Shown one piece after another: positions 46,873 through 57,967 of a DNA stretch of 64,000 bases (within the stretch, counting starts at the first letter, position 1; each line of letters starts with the position of its first letter). The position numbers were made by a program, and so were the translations under genes. The notes under the pieces were generated by a model. It was not told where the DNA came from, ran no database searches, and saw nothing but the letters and a program-made list of their open reading frames with translations. Source of the stretch: Gonatopus flavifemur (lineage: Eukaryota > Arthropoda > Insecta > Hymenoptera > Dryinidae); NCBI GenBank assembly GCA_018340375.1, contig JAFFJZ010000001.1, positions 44,508,001-44,572,000 of the forward strand. The letters run 5' to 3'.

Positions 46873-48700
46873 TTATAAATCTATACGAAAAGTCCTGTGG
46901 AAAAGATGATTAAAAATTTAAAATGATGTCCATTGAGATGGGTTTTACTTTTAAATCAAGAATATTTGTATTACTTACGTTGAAAAATCACTGCTCTTTT
47001 CAATTATGTGTTCAAATTCAGCAAAACTAAGAGCACCGTCGTCATCTAAATCAGCTTCGTCTAATATACATTGGAGAAGTTGCTGCATATCAGTTTCACT
47101 GAATCTATGTGGAGCGGAAAGTCTATCGATCACTTGTCTTAAATCTCCAATACCTAGCATATCGTCTCCATCAAAATCTGTCGGAGAAGTGATTATCAGT
47201 TACAATAAATATATTTTTACAACTACAGGTACAGGGATCACAACAAGTTTGTCAATAACTTTTTACTAATTTCGATACATGGATTAAATACAATTCCAAA
47301 CAGAATTGCCAGCAAAATGAAGGAAAATTGTTTCCATAACTATTTTTATCTCGCTATTTCATGTTTTGATTTTGCTCAATCATGCATTAATAAAAAAACC
47401 AATGTGTTGAAGGTGATAATGGCAATTGAAACTGATTCCGATAGATGATTTTAAATTATTTGAACACAACTAATAGATTACAGTGGAAGTAATTGAAAAA
47501 AATTTTCAATTAAAAATACATTCAGAACTCTTCAAGTTGGTACAGCCAGGGAAAGGAAATAACTATCGAATGCATAGATTTCTCTTATACAAACATGAAT
47601 ATATCTCCTAAACCTGTAAAAAATTGTCTTAATTTCATCTATATTTTTGGATTCATAATGTGTCAACTCTATTCACAGTATTTTTTTAAATCAAGGAACA
47701 TGAATTAATAAATAATTAGTATTGTTGATAGTTACCAAATATTCTAAAAGCATGTTCAGCTTTCACAGCCTTTGGCGCAGCTTCGCTAAATACAGACATC
47801 ATGTCTAAAAAGTCTTCAAATGTACAATCACCATCCTGACTAGAACTAAACACTTTACATATCCTATCTCCAAAAGGATTCACTCTTAATTCTGGGTACT
47901 GTAGAATTTTAGACATGGGTAGCTTGGCATTACGATTGTGGCCCACTTTTTCTGGTGCAAGAGCTTTGAATTTTTGATGTGCTCTAAAACGAAAAGGAGA
48001 ATCATTATGATAAAAGATATACATTTTTTAAGAAACTTTATAATATAAACAATTGTTGTTGTACCTTAAAACCTGCTTTTTTGTGAAATATGTTAAATCC
48101 TGTCAAAAGTTTCAACATGAAGATGAATTTTATGAGATATGGTTTTTTGTCGGATATTATTGACTACTATTTGGACAAAAATGAATTAAAATTGATTGGC
48201 AATAAAAAAATGAGCTGAAAAGATTCTGTATGATTTGGGCTACTCGATTCATTGAATTTCTGTCATGAATCTAATGATTCAATTAACTATTTATCAATGA
48301 AGATTTCTAATCAACTGTTCTTCTTCCAGGTAGTAAATAATAATGGTACCATAGGTAATAATGAATTCAAGTACATTAGCCAATTCTGTTCGCAAAAAGA
48401 AACGACGTAGAGATGTAGTGTAATGGATAAAGATTCTGTACAATAAGAACAGTTATTTTAGTTTTAATTATGTTGAAAACATTGTAAATTCACACTCGGT
48501 CTCTGCTTGATCTTGTGCAAAGACGATAGATTGAATCAATTGTTCTTTAGCAAAACGAAGCTTGTACTCTTAGTGTCTTGCCGATTTTGATTTGAGCCAA
48601 TTCATCTTAATTCATTTTTTTTACTCTTCTTTACTAAAGCTCTATTTACTTGATAATCTTGCAATTCTTCCTCAGTGAACTGACTTTTATTTGCACCCAT
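46873..48700 (-). CDS. Cib2: Calcium and integrin-binding protein (CIB2-like), 5 exons
   Basis: EF-hand protein of the CIB family. CIB2 orthologues act in calcium signalling, mechanotransduction complexes and fly photoreceptors. Exons in gene order are 48700-48650, 48099-48065, 47983-47736, 47177-46979 and 46894-46873, giving 184 residues. The N-terminus MGANKSQFTEEEL is typical. Two calcium loops are canonical: EF3 DFDGDDMLGIGD (from residue 112) and EF4 DLDDDGALSFAE. EF2 (SSSQDGDCTFED) lacks acidic residues at loop positions 1 and 3. Two exons are tiny (35 and 22 bases), and the last codes only TFRIDL after the split codon. The gene converges with OSTC, with a dead mariner between them. No AATAAA was found close downstream. 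Confidence 0.93.
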
Positions 48701-49121
48701 TCTTATTTATTATTAACAAATATTGTAAATAACTATTCGACTTTGGGTTTGAACAAATTATTGCACATGTACACGGAATTAATTTAAAAATCAATCATCA
48801 TTGAAATATTACACATTTGACTGACAACTTTTGCAAAATCTCTCAATGCGTAAAGAAAATTGAATAGAACGAGAATATGATTTTATCGTCTGCTGGTTTA
48901 TATCGCGTATTGCACTATACATTATCAAAGAGAGAATCGGGGGTGCTTCTGATAACTGTTTCCAGGGTGACGACCAGATGAAGTCGCTAAATTCTGTTGA
49001 TTGTCAGATTCCTATAAAGCCGTCCAATCATATTTTCGATTCCATAAGACAGGACCAATGAATAACAACTTGGCGACTTTTCCTGGTAATCCTGACTGTT
49101 TCGAGCAGAACCACTCGACTA

Positions 49122-49284
49122 AGGCTGGCCTCCCATGGACCGCAATTCGTTCCGGCGGAATGAAAATTGAACCAATGCACAATTTTTTATAGATTTCTGA
49201 TAGAACGCTCTAAAAGAAATTGTGAAAGCGATTGGTTTGAAGTCATTCCGCCGGAACGAATTCCGGTCCATGGGAGGTTAGCCT
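49122..49284. repeat. MITE with AGGCTGGCCTCCCATGGACC ends
   Basis: About 42 bases at the left return in inverse at the right with three mismatches. They include CGTTCCGGCGGAATGA and its inverse. The interior is short and non-coding. Confidence 0.82.
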
Positions 49285-49735
49285 AAATTCACGGGAGACC
49301 CAGGGAGACCCCAATAGACCCGAAAGTCCAATGTACCGAATTGCAGAACCTCAAAGGTGCATAGTCCCGAATTATTCCTAGACGTCACTAGTCATCTGTC
49401 AATTTTATTCAGAGTTATTGAAAATCTTTCAGGTTTCTACAATTCGGTACATCGGACTTTCGGGAAAATGAGCCTTCGGGACTGCGACACTCTACCAATT
49501 GACCCGAAGACCAGCGTCCCGAAAGTCAGGTAACCCAAAAATTGGAACCTCATGGTGCGTTTGCACACCCATAATTATATCGCTCTTTGTTCATCCTTCA
49601 GCCGCAATAATATGTAAACACGGCATGAGGTTTCAGTTCTCGGATCAACTGACCTCCGGGACGTTCGTCTTTGGATCTATCGTGCATCAGGTCTATTGGG
49701 GTCTACCCCGATTTGCCCTAATTCACACGTTAAGG
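49285..49735. repeat. Fold-back element with inner palindrome
   Basis: GGGAGACCCCAATAGACC at 49301 returns as GGTCTATTGGGGTCTACCCC at 49691. Inside, CCCGAAAGTCCAATGTACCG (49319) returns as CGGTACATCGGACTTTCGGG (49445-49464). It is probably two elements, one within the other. Confidence 0.7.
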
Positions 49736-49768
49736 TAGCAATCCCCTGAAATTGCATTCACCCAAAAG

Positions 49769-50172
49769 CAGAGATGAGTGGAGAGATTGCTAACGTAATA
49801 CTGAAATCGTGGTATGGTTTTTGGACTAGCGACATCATGCGGCAATGATACCAACTAAAAAGTGGAACCACACTGATTGATTAATTCCATTGGATTTCAG
49901 GAATTCCGTTCGATCTGAGCAATCATCAAATATTTATTTGTTAGTTGGTATCATTGCCGCGTGATGTCGCTAGTCCAAAAACCATACCACGATTTCAGTA
50001 TTACGTTAGCAATAGCTAAGTTCGTTTACTGGTGTCCCAAGTTACCCCAACTTACTCCAAGTATATTGGATTCGCGATTTCCAGTTATAGAAACGAAATA
50101 ATTGGTTTGGTACAAGTTAGAGCAACTCACAGCACGTAGAACGAACGAACCTAATCTCTCCACTCATCTCTG
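49769..50172. repeat. hAT-like MITE, copy 2, with nested insertion
   Basis: The same CAGAGATGAGTGGAGAGATT arms as 18619-18856. CCAAAAG is duplicated exactly at 49762-49768 and 50173-50179. The right arm is split at 50014-50152, where copy 1 reads straight through (GTTAGCAATCTCTCCACT). Confidence 0.9.
50014..50152. repeat. Nested 139-base insertion (AGCTAAGTTCG … GAACGAACCT)
   Basis: It matches 18881-19019 closely. AAT flanks both sides (50011-50013, 50153-50155), consistent with a 3-base duplication. The ends are weakly inverted. Confidence 0.78.
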
Positions 50173-50284
50173 CCAAAAGACAATGATTTGTGAATCCGAT
50201 GAAATTTACCAGGAGTTTCTAGCCCTCCTCAAATAGCCGTAGACCTTACTGCTCTCGAGGAAATGGCCTTTCAGACACACTTTG

Positions 50285-50516
50285 CGTCTTACCAATTCAC
50301 ACAAAAATACTAACGGCGTGGCAGCAGCTAAATCGTTGATGACAATCTACGACCAAACGCTTCATTTCAATCAAAATATCGCTCTATACAGTACTTCTCT
50401 GACTCAAGTAGAAGTGCTGTACAGAGCGATATTTTAATTAATATGACGTGTTTGCCCGTAGTTTGTTATAAACGATTTGGCTGCTGCCACGCCGCTAGTA
50501 TCACCTCAAAAATACC
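50285..50516. repeat. Family B-like palindromic MITE
   Basis: ACTAACGGCGTGGCAGCAGC at 50310 returns as GCTGCTGCCACGCCGCTAGT at about 50482-50501. CAAAATATCGCTCTATACAG and CTGTACAGAGCGATATTTT face each other at the centre. It shares the family B core and the GCTAGTATCACCTC end, but its arms are distinct. Confidence 0.75.
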
Positions 50517-50597
50517 TTTTAGTCTGTTAGTTGGACATTGGTCAACTCCAAAGGCTCTGAAAAGTGACTTTTTCCGACTTGAGCGATGTTTATTCAC

Positions 50598-50895
50598 TGG
50601 ATCCCCAGATAACACACGAAGAATCCTTTTTCAGAAACAAGAATAGAATTCTTCGAGAACTCTTTTCGAACTCATGAATTCATAAAGAGCCCTGAAGAAC
50701 TTCAATGTTTGGGACATCAATGAGTTTTTTGAGAGTACTAAAACAATACTTTAAGCATTCTCACAGACCTTGTTGATGTCCCAAACATTGAACCCCTCCA
50801 GAGCTCTTTATGAATTCATTGGTTCGAAAAGAGTTCTTGAAGAATTCTATTTTTGTTTTTGAAAAAGAAGTCTTCGTGTGTTATCTGAATTCCCT
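50598..50895. repeat. Fold-back element (CCAGATAACACACGAAGA ends)
   Basis: CAGATAACACACGAAGAATC at 50605 returns as CTTCGTGTGTTATCTG near 50872-50887. GAATTCTTCGAGAACTCTTTTC and its inverse, and GTTTGGGACATCAA and its inverse, lie further in. A related left end starts at 63735. Confidence 0.8.
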
Positions 50896-51240
50896 GTTCC
50901 CATGTGACACTGGCGTTAGATTAAATTTTAACATCAATCATGAATAAAAAAAATGATAAAAATTGAATTCGAACCATCTAAGCACCAAAATTGAACATTA
51001 TGATGATTAGAATCAGAATTTATTTGTAGGTGTTCTTAAATTCCTGCCATTAGGAAGACCACAGATTAAATCCACTCACCGTCCGTCCCACCATTTTCAA
51101 TTTTCACTGTGCATCCTCTTGTTTCACCAAATAATATTTGGCATCGGTTAAATATTATCTTACTATTACCAATATTTCTTCCCCTACCCAATAATCATGA
51201 TTAATAAATAAGCATACCTCAAGTCACGGCAATTCATGAT

Positions 51241-53526
51241 ATGCCAGGTTTGGAGTCTAGTATTTCATTTGATTCGAGTTCATCCGTGCACGGCCTAATG
51301 TCCGATGGAGTCTCTTCCGAGCAAATAAAGAAGTTCCAATTCACATCACGTAAGATTCAAGACGGCGTAGAACGAGAAGAGAATTTAGAAATCTATATTC
51401 CAGAGGTAAAGAACGTTCATTGTCTTCTTTCAAAAGTTCAATTAATCAGTCTAATTTATCGTTCGTTCGAATTGCCATTCGTTTCAAATTACTAACCGGT
51501 TTTTTAATTTGAGGTTAGATTTACACGGCTCAATTTTGGAAAACGTGCCGTGATTCAATAAACAATTCATATTTTTCTCTCAAATGAAACAGTAAGTTAT
51601 CGACAGAATTTATCATCCGGGAAACAAAACAAAATAATCACAAAATTATAAAAAATTTCAATATATTATACAAAATCAAATTCGCGGCGAACTTGTAATT
51701 CCCAACTGTCTTTAATCCTGCTAAGTGAACAGTTGAATTCTGCTTTTCCAGAGTAGTATCAGTTGAATCTTTGATGCAAAATTTTTTTGAAATATTTCAA
51801 CATAAATTATGAATATAAATTGTTTTCCAGTAATATTTTCATCAGACCGATCCCTTGGTATAAAAAAAACGAAGTGTCTATCGACTCCCAGCGACTAATG
51901 GAATTGAATGCAAACTTTACTATGACTGTGTTTAAAGACACCGTAAACTTGCATTGTCAGTATATCTTATAATTGATCTTTATCCAATTCTAATTATTGC
52001 CATCAACTTAAGGGAACAATCGACAGGACATTTTCTATGACAAACTACTCTGAACTGAATTCATAAAAATCTCTGGAATTTTCTGAGATAAATCTTTGGT
52101 ACTTTATCTATGTCCGTACAGAGCTAAAATCTTCAATTTTCACCAAAAGCAAAATTTAGACTCCATACAAATGTAGATGAAGTATTTAAGATTCATTTTT
52201 GAGAATTCTCAACCTCTGTATGCATTCACTTTGGAGTAATTTGTTAAATAACATGTTCACTCGGTCTGTTCATTGGTGTTCTTCTAAGGGGATACCAGTG
52301 GCCCCTGACAATGCAACCCGAGCCAAATCTTTTCTGACAAATTATTCGAAAATAAAGCAATAAAAGAGAAATATCGCTTTGTACAGACCATCTTCATTGA
52401 TCGAAGAAGGTCTGTACAGAGCAATATTTTCATTTCGTTTCTTTGTTTTCGAGTAATTTGTCAGAATAGTTTTTGTCGTGTCCTTTTCTAACCAATGCTT
52501 CTGGTTGCATCTTCAGGGGTCGCTGGTATCACCTTAATTTGTTTTAATGAATTTGAGTAGGCAAGGATGATTATTTACCGTTGTGGAGTTTTTATTGAAT
52601 TGTATTACTTAATAGAAGTCGATACACTTTTCTAACTGGGTGTATACTATTCTTCTAAGCCAGAAAGGCATATTGTATGTTATAAAAGTAGTTTTTATAA
52701 TATTTGACAATTTATACAGGCTGTTTGTTTGTCACTAAAGCTACATGATCTTTGTATTTTTTCATCACACCGTTGTTTCTCCATTATCGATGGTAGAGAA
52801 CTATGGTTCGACGCATAAAGACATTTGTCTAGCGTGTACCTTTACATAAAGAACAAAAAAGCAAAGTTCCTATTCTACATTTTTGATATCCAAATTTTAA
52901 ATTGACATGTATATCTTACAAATTGATTTGTTTTTCAGTTACTTCAAAGTAGCTACAATTTTTACACTTGGCCTTCGGCTCCGGTACTCGCCTGGTTTTT
53001 GTGGGAGCATAAAGACGAGCTTATCGGCAAAAGGGTCTTGGAATTGGGTGCCGGAACTTCCCTCCCCGGTATTCTAGCGAGCAAGTGCGGAGCTATCGTT
53101 ACTTTAAGCGACTCAGCCAGTCTTCCTCGCAGTTTACAACACATAAAAAGAAGTTGCGAATTAAACGGAGTTTTATCACAAGTTAAAGTCATCGGAATAA
53201 CTTGGGGTCTTTTTTTGTCAAATTTATTTTCCATCGGCCCGTTGGATTTGATACTTGGGTCAGATTGTTTTTACGAACCCTCTGTATTCGAAGACATAGT
53301 TGTGACCGTTGCGTTTTTGTTGGAAAACAATCCACACGCCAAGTTTCTTTGTACTTATCAAGAACGCAGCGCCGATTGGTCGATAGAACACTTATTGAAC
53401 AAGTGGGGTCTGATTTGCACTCACGTTTCCCTCGCAGGATTGGGTGCGGATTCGGAATTGAGTCTTCAGGAGTTGATGCAAGATCATACGATTCATCTTT
53501 TGGAAATACGTCGAGAGCACTCTTAG
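51241..53526 (+). CDS. METTL23: METTL23-like protein methyltransferase, 2 exons
   Basis: Seven-beta-strand S-adenosylmethionine-dependent methyltransferase. Mammalian METTL23 is reported to be a histone arginine methyltransferase. Exons 51241-51405 and 52939-53526 give 250 residues. The SAM-binding motif I is VLELGAGTSLPGI (residues 88-100), then VTLSDSASLP, LDLILGSDCFYEP and the family block FLCTYQERSADWSIEHLL. WPSAPVLAWFLW precedes motif I, as in related METTL21-type enzymes. The first exon is Ser-rich and poorly conserved, and an upstream non-coding exon is possible. Its stop is only 3 bases before the SLIRP start codon, so the two probably share an mRNA. The single intron carries two tandem family B MITEs. 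Confidence 0.93.
52011..52290. repeat. Family B MITE remnant, METTL23 intron
   Basis: A diverged palindrome. TTAAGGGAACAATCGACAGG at the left and CGGTCTGTTCATTGGTGTTC at the right, with CCGTACAGAGCTAAAATCTTC near the centre and matching TGAATTCATAAA/TGCATTCACTTTGGAG blocks. It abuts the next copy. Confidence 0.6.
52284..52537. repeat. Palindromic MITE, family B, METTL23 intron
   Basis: CTAAGGGGATACCAGTGGCC at the left, CGCTGGTATCACCTTAA at the right. CTTTGTACAGACC and GGTCTGTACAGAGC flank the centre. It is close to the copies at 4758 and 37820. Confidence 0.87.
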
Positions 53527-53529
53527 GTC

Positions 53530-53799
53530 ATGGCAAGTAAGGTGATCAAAAGAGCTCCCACACTTTTTATTGCCAAGTTACCGTGGACCGTAAGTCATGA
53601 TCAATTGTCCAACTATTTTTCTCAATTCGGTCGTGTTCAAAATGCCTTAGTGACGTTCGATGAAAATACCGGTTTGAGTAAAAATTATGGTTTTGTTAAA
53701 TTTACTTCGGAAGATTCAATTGAAAAAGTTTTAGCTCAAAAGCATGTGCTCGAAGGTACTGAAATATTGATCAAAATTGCAAAAAATTATACATTTTAA
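53530..53799 (+). CDS. SLIRP: SLIRP-like mitochondrial RRM protein, single exon
   Basis: Small RNA-recognition-motif protein. In animals SLIRP partners LRPPRC to stabilise mitochondrial mRNAs. The 89 residues contain one RRM: RNP2 is LFIAKL (12-17) and RNP1 is KNYGFVKF (51-58). PWTVSHDQLSNYFSQFGRV between them is typical of the SLIRP family. The basic N-terminus (MASKVIKRAP) could serve as part of a mitochondrial signal. There is no intron. It begins 3 bases after the METTL23 stop and ends 32 bases before the ACBD6 start. No AATAAA occurs on either side, so it is unlikely to have its own mature mRNA and probably relies on reinitiation or shared transcripts. Confidence 0.92.
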   Translation: MASKVIKRAPTLFIAKLPWTVSHDQLSNYFSQFGRVQNALVTFDENTGLSKNYGFVKFTSEDSIEKVLAQKHVLEGTEILIKIAKNYTF

Positions 53800-53831
53800 C
53801 TTTTCCATATGATAATAACAATAATATAAAA

Positions 53832-54536
53832 ATGGCTGAGGTTGATAGTTCTAGTTTGGATGAAACATTCGACAAAGCGGCCAAACATCTTCAAGAAATA
53901 GCTTCGAAATTGGACTCGGATCAACTTCTCGAATTTTATGGTCTTTATAAACAAGTTACCAGCGGGTCTTGTAATGTACCGAAACCAAAGTGGTATGAGA
54001 CAAAAGCTAGACACAAATGGGAAGCATGGAACAAACTGAAAGATATGACTCGTGAACAAGCTATCATCAATTATTTGCATGAATTGAGCAAAGTAGATCC
54101 GACTTGGCAGGAAGACGTTAAAGTTAATAATACCAGAGGATGGATAAATGTGAGTACCCTACCAAGGATGGAAGCGGAATTAAATGACGTTGATAAAACG
54201 TTTCTCGATTGGGTGAAGGAAGGGAACGAAGTTAAAGTCAAGGAAATGTTAACACAAAATAAAACTCTCGTCAACTCGCCGGATTCCGAAGGATTATTAC
54301 CGATTCATTGGGCTGCGGATCGCGGTCATCAACATATTTTGAAATATTTGATACAGAATGGTGCGGATGTTGATTCGAGAGACACCGATGGACAAACTCC
54401 CTTACATTACGCTGCTTCTTGTGGTCATTTGGGGGCTGCAAAATACCTCATTTCGGTTGGAGCTCAATCGTTAGCCGATAACGATGGTTTTAAACCCGAA
54501 GATGTTGCCGATGACTTAATATCGGCCATGTTTTGA
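53832..54536 (+). CDS. ACBD6: Acyl-CoA-binding domain-containing protein 6, single exon
   Basis: Binds long-chain acyl-CoA and, in vertebrates, supports N-myristoyltransferase. It has 234 residues. An N-terminal acyl-CoA-binding domain covers about residues 8-95, with LLEFYGLYKQVTSG, the KWYETKARHKWEAWNKLKDM block that carries the lipid-binding Tyr/Lys residues, and a C-terminal YLHELSKVDPTW. Two ankyrin repeats follow (GLLPIHWAADRGHQHILKYL, about 155-187; GQTPLHYAASCGHLGAAKYL, about 188-220). Domain order and length fit ACBD6. It is the last ORF of the METTL23-SLIRP-ACBD6 array and the only one followed by a polyadenylation signal (54589-54594). Confidence 0.96.
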   Translation: MAEVDSSSLDETFDKAAKHLQEIASKLDSDQLLEFYGLYKQVTSGSCNVPKPKWYETKARHKWEAWNKLKDMTREQAIINYLHELSKVDPTWQEDVKVNNTRGWINVSTLPRMEAELNDVDKTFLDWVKEGNEVKVKEMLTQNKTLVNSPDSEGLLPIHWAADRGHQHILKYLIQNGADVDSRDTDGQTPLHYAASCGHLGAAKYLISVGAQSLADNDGFKPEDVADDLISAMF

Positions 54537-54588
54537 TAACATAATAGTCAATAGTAGGCATAAGTGTACGACACTTTTAACAGAAGAT

Positions 54589-54594
54589 AATAAA
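54589..54594 (+). terminator. Polyadenylation signal AATAAA after ACBD6
   Basis: AATAAA 53 bases after the ACBD6 stop. No such signal lies in the 3-base and 32-base gaps between METTL23, SLIRP and ACBD6. Confidence 0.75.
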
Positions 54595-54599
54595 TTTTA

Positions 54600-57500
54600 T
54601 TCGTTTCCAGTAAATTTGATTTTTCATTCATTTATTCAAATTATAATGGTACGTGATAATACCATTACTTATTAATGATGGTATAGGGGATGGATTAAGA
54701 TAGTATTTGGAGATAATTTATAAATATGCATGTAAATGTATATTAGCAGTAATTTGTAAGTACACGATGGATACAGAGTAGTAAATGAGATATGATAAAT
54801 AGACAACATGAAGATGGTGTTATATGCCCACTCTGTAAATTTCCTTTATCGTTATTTGCCTGGAAAATTGACAGAAATGAAACCTTTGCAAGCTGAAATA
54901 AACCAATCATATCTTTTAGATACTTCACAATGTTCAATTATTTCATATTTACGAGTCACAATACAGCTTTTCTTACTGTAAGTTGATGAAAGGACTGCTT
55001 TATTGCCATATTCAATCAATTTTTAACTTTTAGTATGATTAAAACTCTTCTAAATGAATGAATTGAAATAGAACTTCAATTCTTCTATTGGAATAAACAT
55101 AATGAAATTATACATCGTATGGATCCAGAACGCGTACAAACATTTTATTGAAACCTTTGAAAATTAATCCAACGGTTCAAACGGAAAGTGAAGCTCAGCA
55201 AAAAATGTTCCAATCCTGCGTGAAGAACGAAATTAATCGCACATTGCAGCACAGATTTCTGTGGCATCGATTGAATTAAGCCTAAATTTTCATCAATTAT
55301 AAGTTGGCCAATTGAAAATAATAAATCGCAAAGACGGAAAAAATTTTGATACAGAAATGATTTATTTATGTACAAATAGATCCTCTAATACTCAATTACA
55401 TTCACAGCCTAAGCTTCCCTTAGGTAAATGCACGATTTGTCATCCGCATGATCATTCATTATTCGACGGTTAATTACTCATAATTTACTTTAAAAGACGT
55501 TTATAGAGGCACGATTTTTACAAGTTTTGCATTCGTTCCATACAGCATATATGTGTAAAAGAAAAAAAATATATATATGTATATGATGTTCATTAATTTG
55601 TCTTACATTCCAATTTCAATTTTATTCTGTTGAATGTAGTAAAATTTACAAAGTACAATGAAAAATATAAGAACGTTCAAAAATGACTGTCATCCCAAGA
55701 TTTATATTTTCAAAGAATGATTGAACGTGAACGCAATGTACATGTTCTTCGATTGAATACAGGTGGAAAGTAAGTGGATGAATGAGAAACGTGGATATAA
55801 AGTGTATGAAAGTAGATTTTACGTTGAAATCATATAAATATAACGGAGGTGTGTTCTAATTACCTGTTCTATTGTTCTAGTTACCTTATATTCACACCTT
55901 CCATTCATTCACCTATTTTCCACTTATAATCCACCAACTGATGAAGTGATGATCGGTAGTTCTTTTATACGGAAAGGATCTTATAAGTCTTTATATCAAA
56001 TTATATGACCCCATAATTGAAGAAGGAAATCCATTTGGAACTTGAGAAAAGCCGCAAAACTTGGTAAAGTTCTGAAACGAAAATTAGGAGTACTGTTTTT
56101 TTTTTTTTCAACCGGATTGCTATTGTATTCTATTTTGAAACGTAACTGTTTTGAAATAGAATTGATGGGACTCATTTTTATACCTGGGAGAGGTTTAAAT
56201 GCGTTTTTCTTGAAACATAAAATTTATAGGATTGTTCCTTCGTAGTATTAGCTTGTATTTAAATCAAAATATTAAACTGATACAGCTCTTCGCAGAGTAT
56301 AAAAAGTGTCGCAAAATTGCAGTGAATTTTGAATTTTTTTTCGAAAAGGTACTGCCAATAGATGAATAGAACTTTCATTTTTTCTTGTTTCAAATAAATC
56401 GTACACGAAAATTTCTAGTAGAACAGGGTTAAATGAAAATTATAGCCCGGAGAATGCCAAGACTCTCTCAATCTATCATTTTGTATTAAAAAACAAAAAA
56501 AAGATTTCTTTCCCACCGAATATCTCTTTAAAACTTGATTAATTTACCTCTTATCTATAAAAACAATTCATAAAAGAAGCATCATTTTAGCTGTCTAAAT
56601 GGATTTCTCCCTTCAATGACTGTACATAACTCAACTTTTTACTTTCATATCAACGAATTTATAAAGCATCAGAAGCAAGAAAACTTTTAACAAGCAGAAT
56701 TATAACTTTATGAACAAAATCTCAAACTAAATTCGATGAGATAACTTTTCAGAGTTTTAAATAATTAATCCTAGAACATGCACAGAGGACTTTTAGACCC
56801 CAGCAGGTTTGTTTCTTTCTCAGCGTTTGAGCGTCTCTTTATCGAAGATAGTTTTTGATCCAAATATTTTCAAACTGTACACTCTGACGAACAATAACCA
56901 TCCATAATGAGTTACAGCGATTTGAAATTTTTCGTGTTTTTCACGCTCGTGTTCTAGGGTTAATATAGAGAACCTTGATACTAGTTAAATTTATGTTAAG
57001 AGGGTACTAGCGGCGGCAATTCGTATCATTAATTAGAACAAGATACGATGATAAAATAGAAATGGAAGTCCTGTCCCGACGCTAGTATTCCCTTGAAGAG
57101 CGCCGATAGAAATTTCACGTGGAATCAATATTTCAAACATAAAAATAAAATATTCCATATCTCGATGAAAATACTTTAAAACTAAATTTTATATGTTTTA
57201 AATATAAAAAAAACAATATGAATATGAAGATTTTGAAATTGTGCGCAAAATTGAAAAACGTAACTACTAAAAGAGTAATTTTTTTCTTTTTTATATATAT
57301 ATTCAAATCAACGATTTTTTTCATACTTTGTACACATCAAAAACTAACATTAATATAATAATAATAATTATATCTTTCTATCTAATATACATTAATGAAT
57401 CGGTTATGTAGTACTTGGTAATCAATTCCAATTATCAAGGTTTTATTAAACGGACTTGCTTCTTGTCGAAGCGGCAATATTCATATAATAACGGTAATAG

Positions 57501-57967
57501 GAAACATAGTATATATCGTTTTTCCAAACGCGATGTGAAAACAATCGAGTCTATGTGCGTTTAAAAGCTTTAATGATGAAAGTTGGACGCAAAATCTGTA
57601 CAAATTCTTTCCTCAATTCGTTTTTTTTCTTTCCTTAAGTTAGATATAAGTAGGTATAAAAATCGATATTTTGCAAAAATATCAAGATGATTAGATGAAA
57701 GTTGATCTAAATGCATTGACACAATATAAAATATTACTGTTACTCTTTCTTTCGTTTTTAAAGCTGGATGATTCTGAAGAAAATAACGAAGGCTCGAATA
57801 CAATAAATTGTCATCGCTTTGACGATACAAACAAGAAAATTGTCGGTTTATCAGAGAAACTATGATTCGTTAGAAAATTTTTTTATATAATAATCTCAAA
57901 TCGATATAAAAATTCTTTTGCCTTGGGTTTATTTGTGGGTTCAAAAGGAAAATCTCGAACGTGTTAT
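54600..57967. other. Intergenic DNA between converging ACBD6 and RhoGAP92B-like genes
   Basis: No gene is supported. A small family B-type palindrome spans 57001-57104 (TTAAGAGGGTACTAGCG / CGCTAGTATTCCCTTGAA). On the minus strand a candidate AATAAA for the RhoGAP gene is at 57928-57933, about 35 bases after its stop. Confidence 0.5.

Noticed and set aside
50955..50985. Possible tRNA B-box (reverse GGTTCGAATTC)
   Set aside because: No A-box, acceptor stem or cloverleaf can be formed around it.
53202..53540. 112-codon alternative frame inside METTL23 exon 2
   Set aside because: It overlaps a frame with clear methyltransferase motifs and has none itself.
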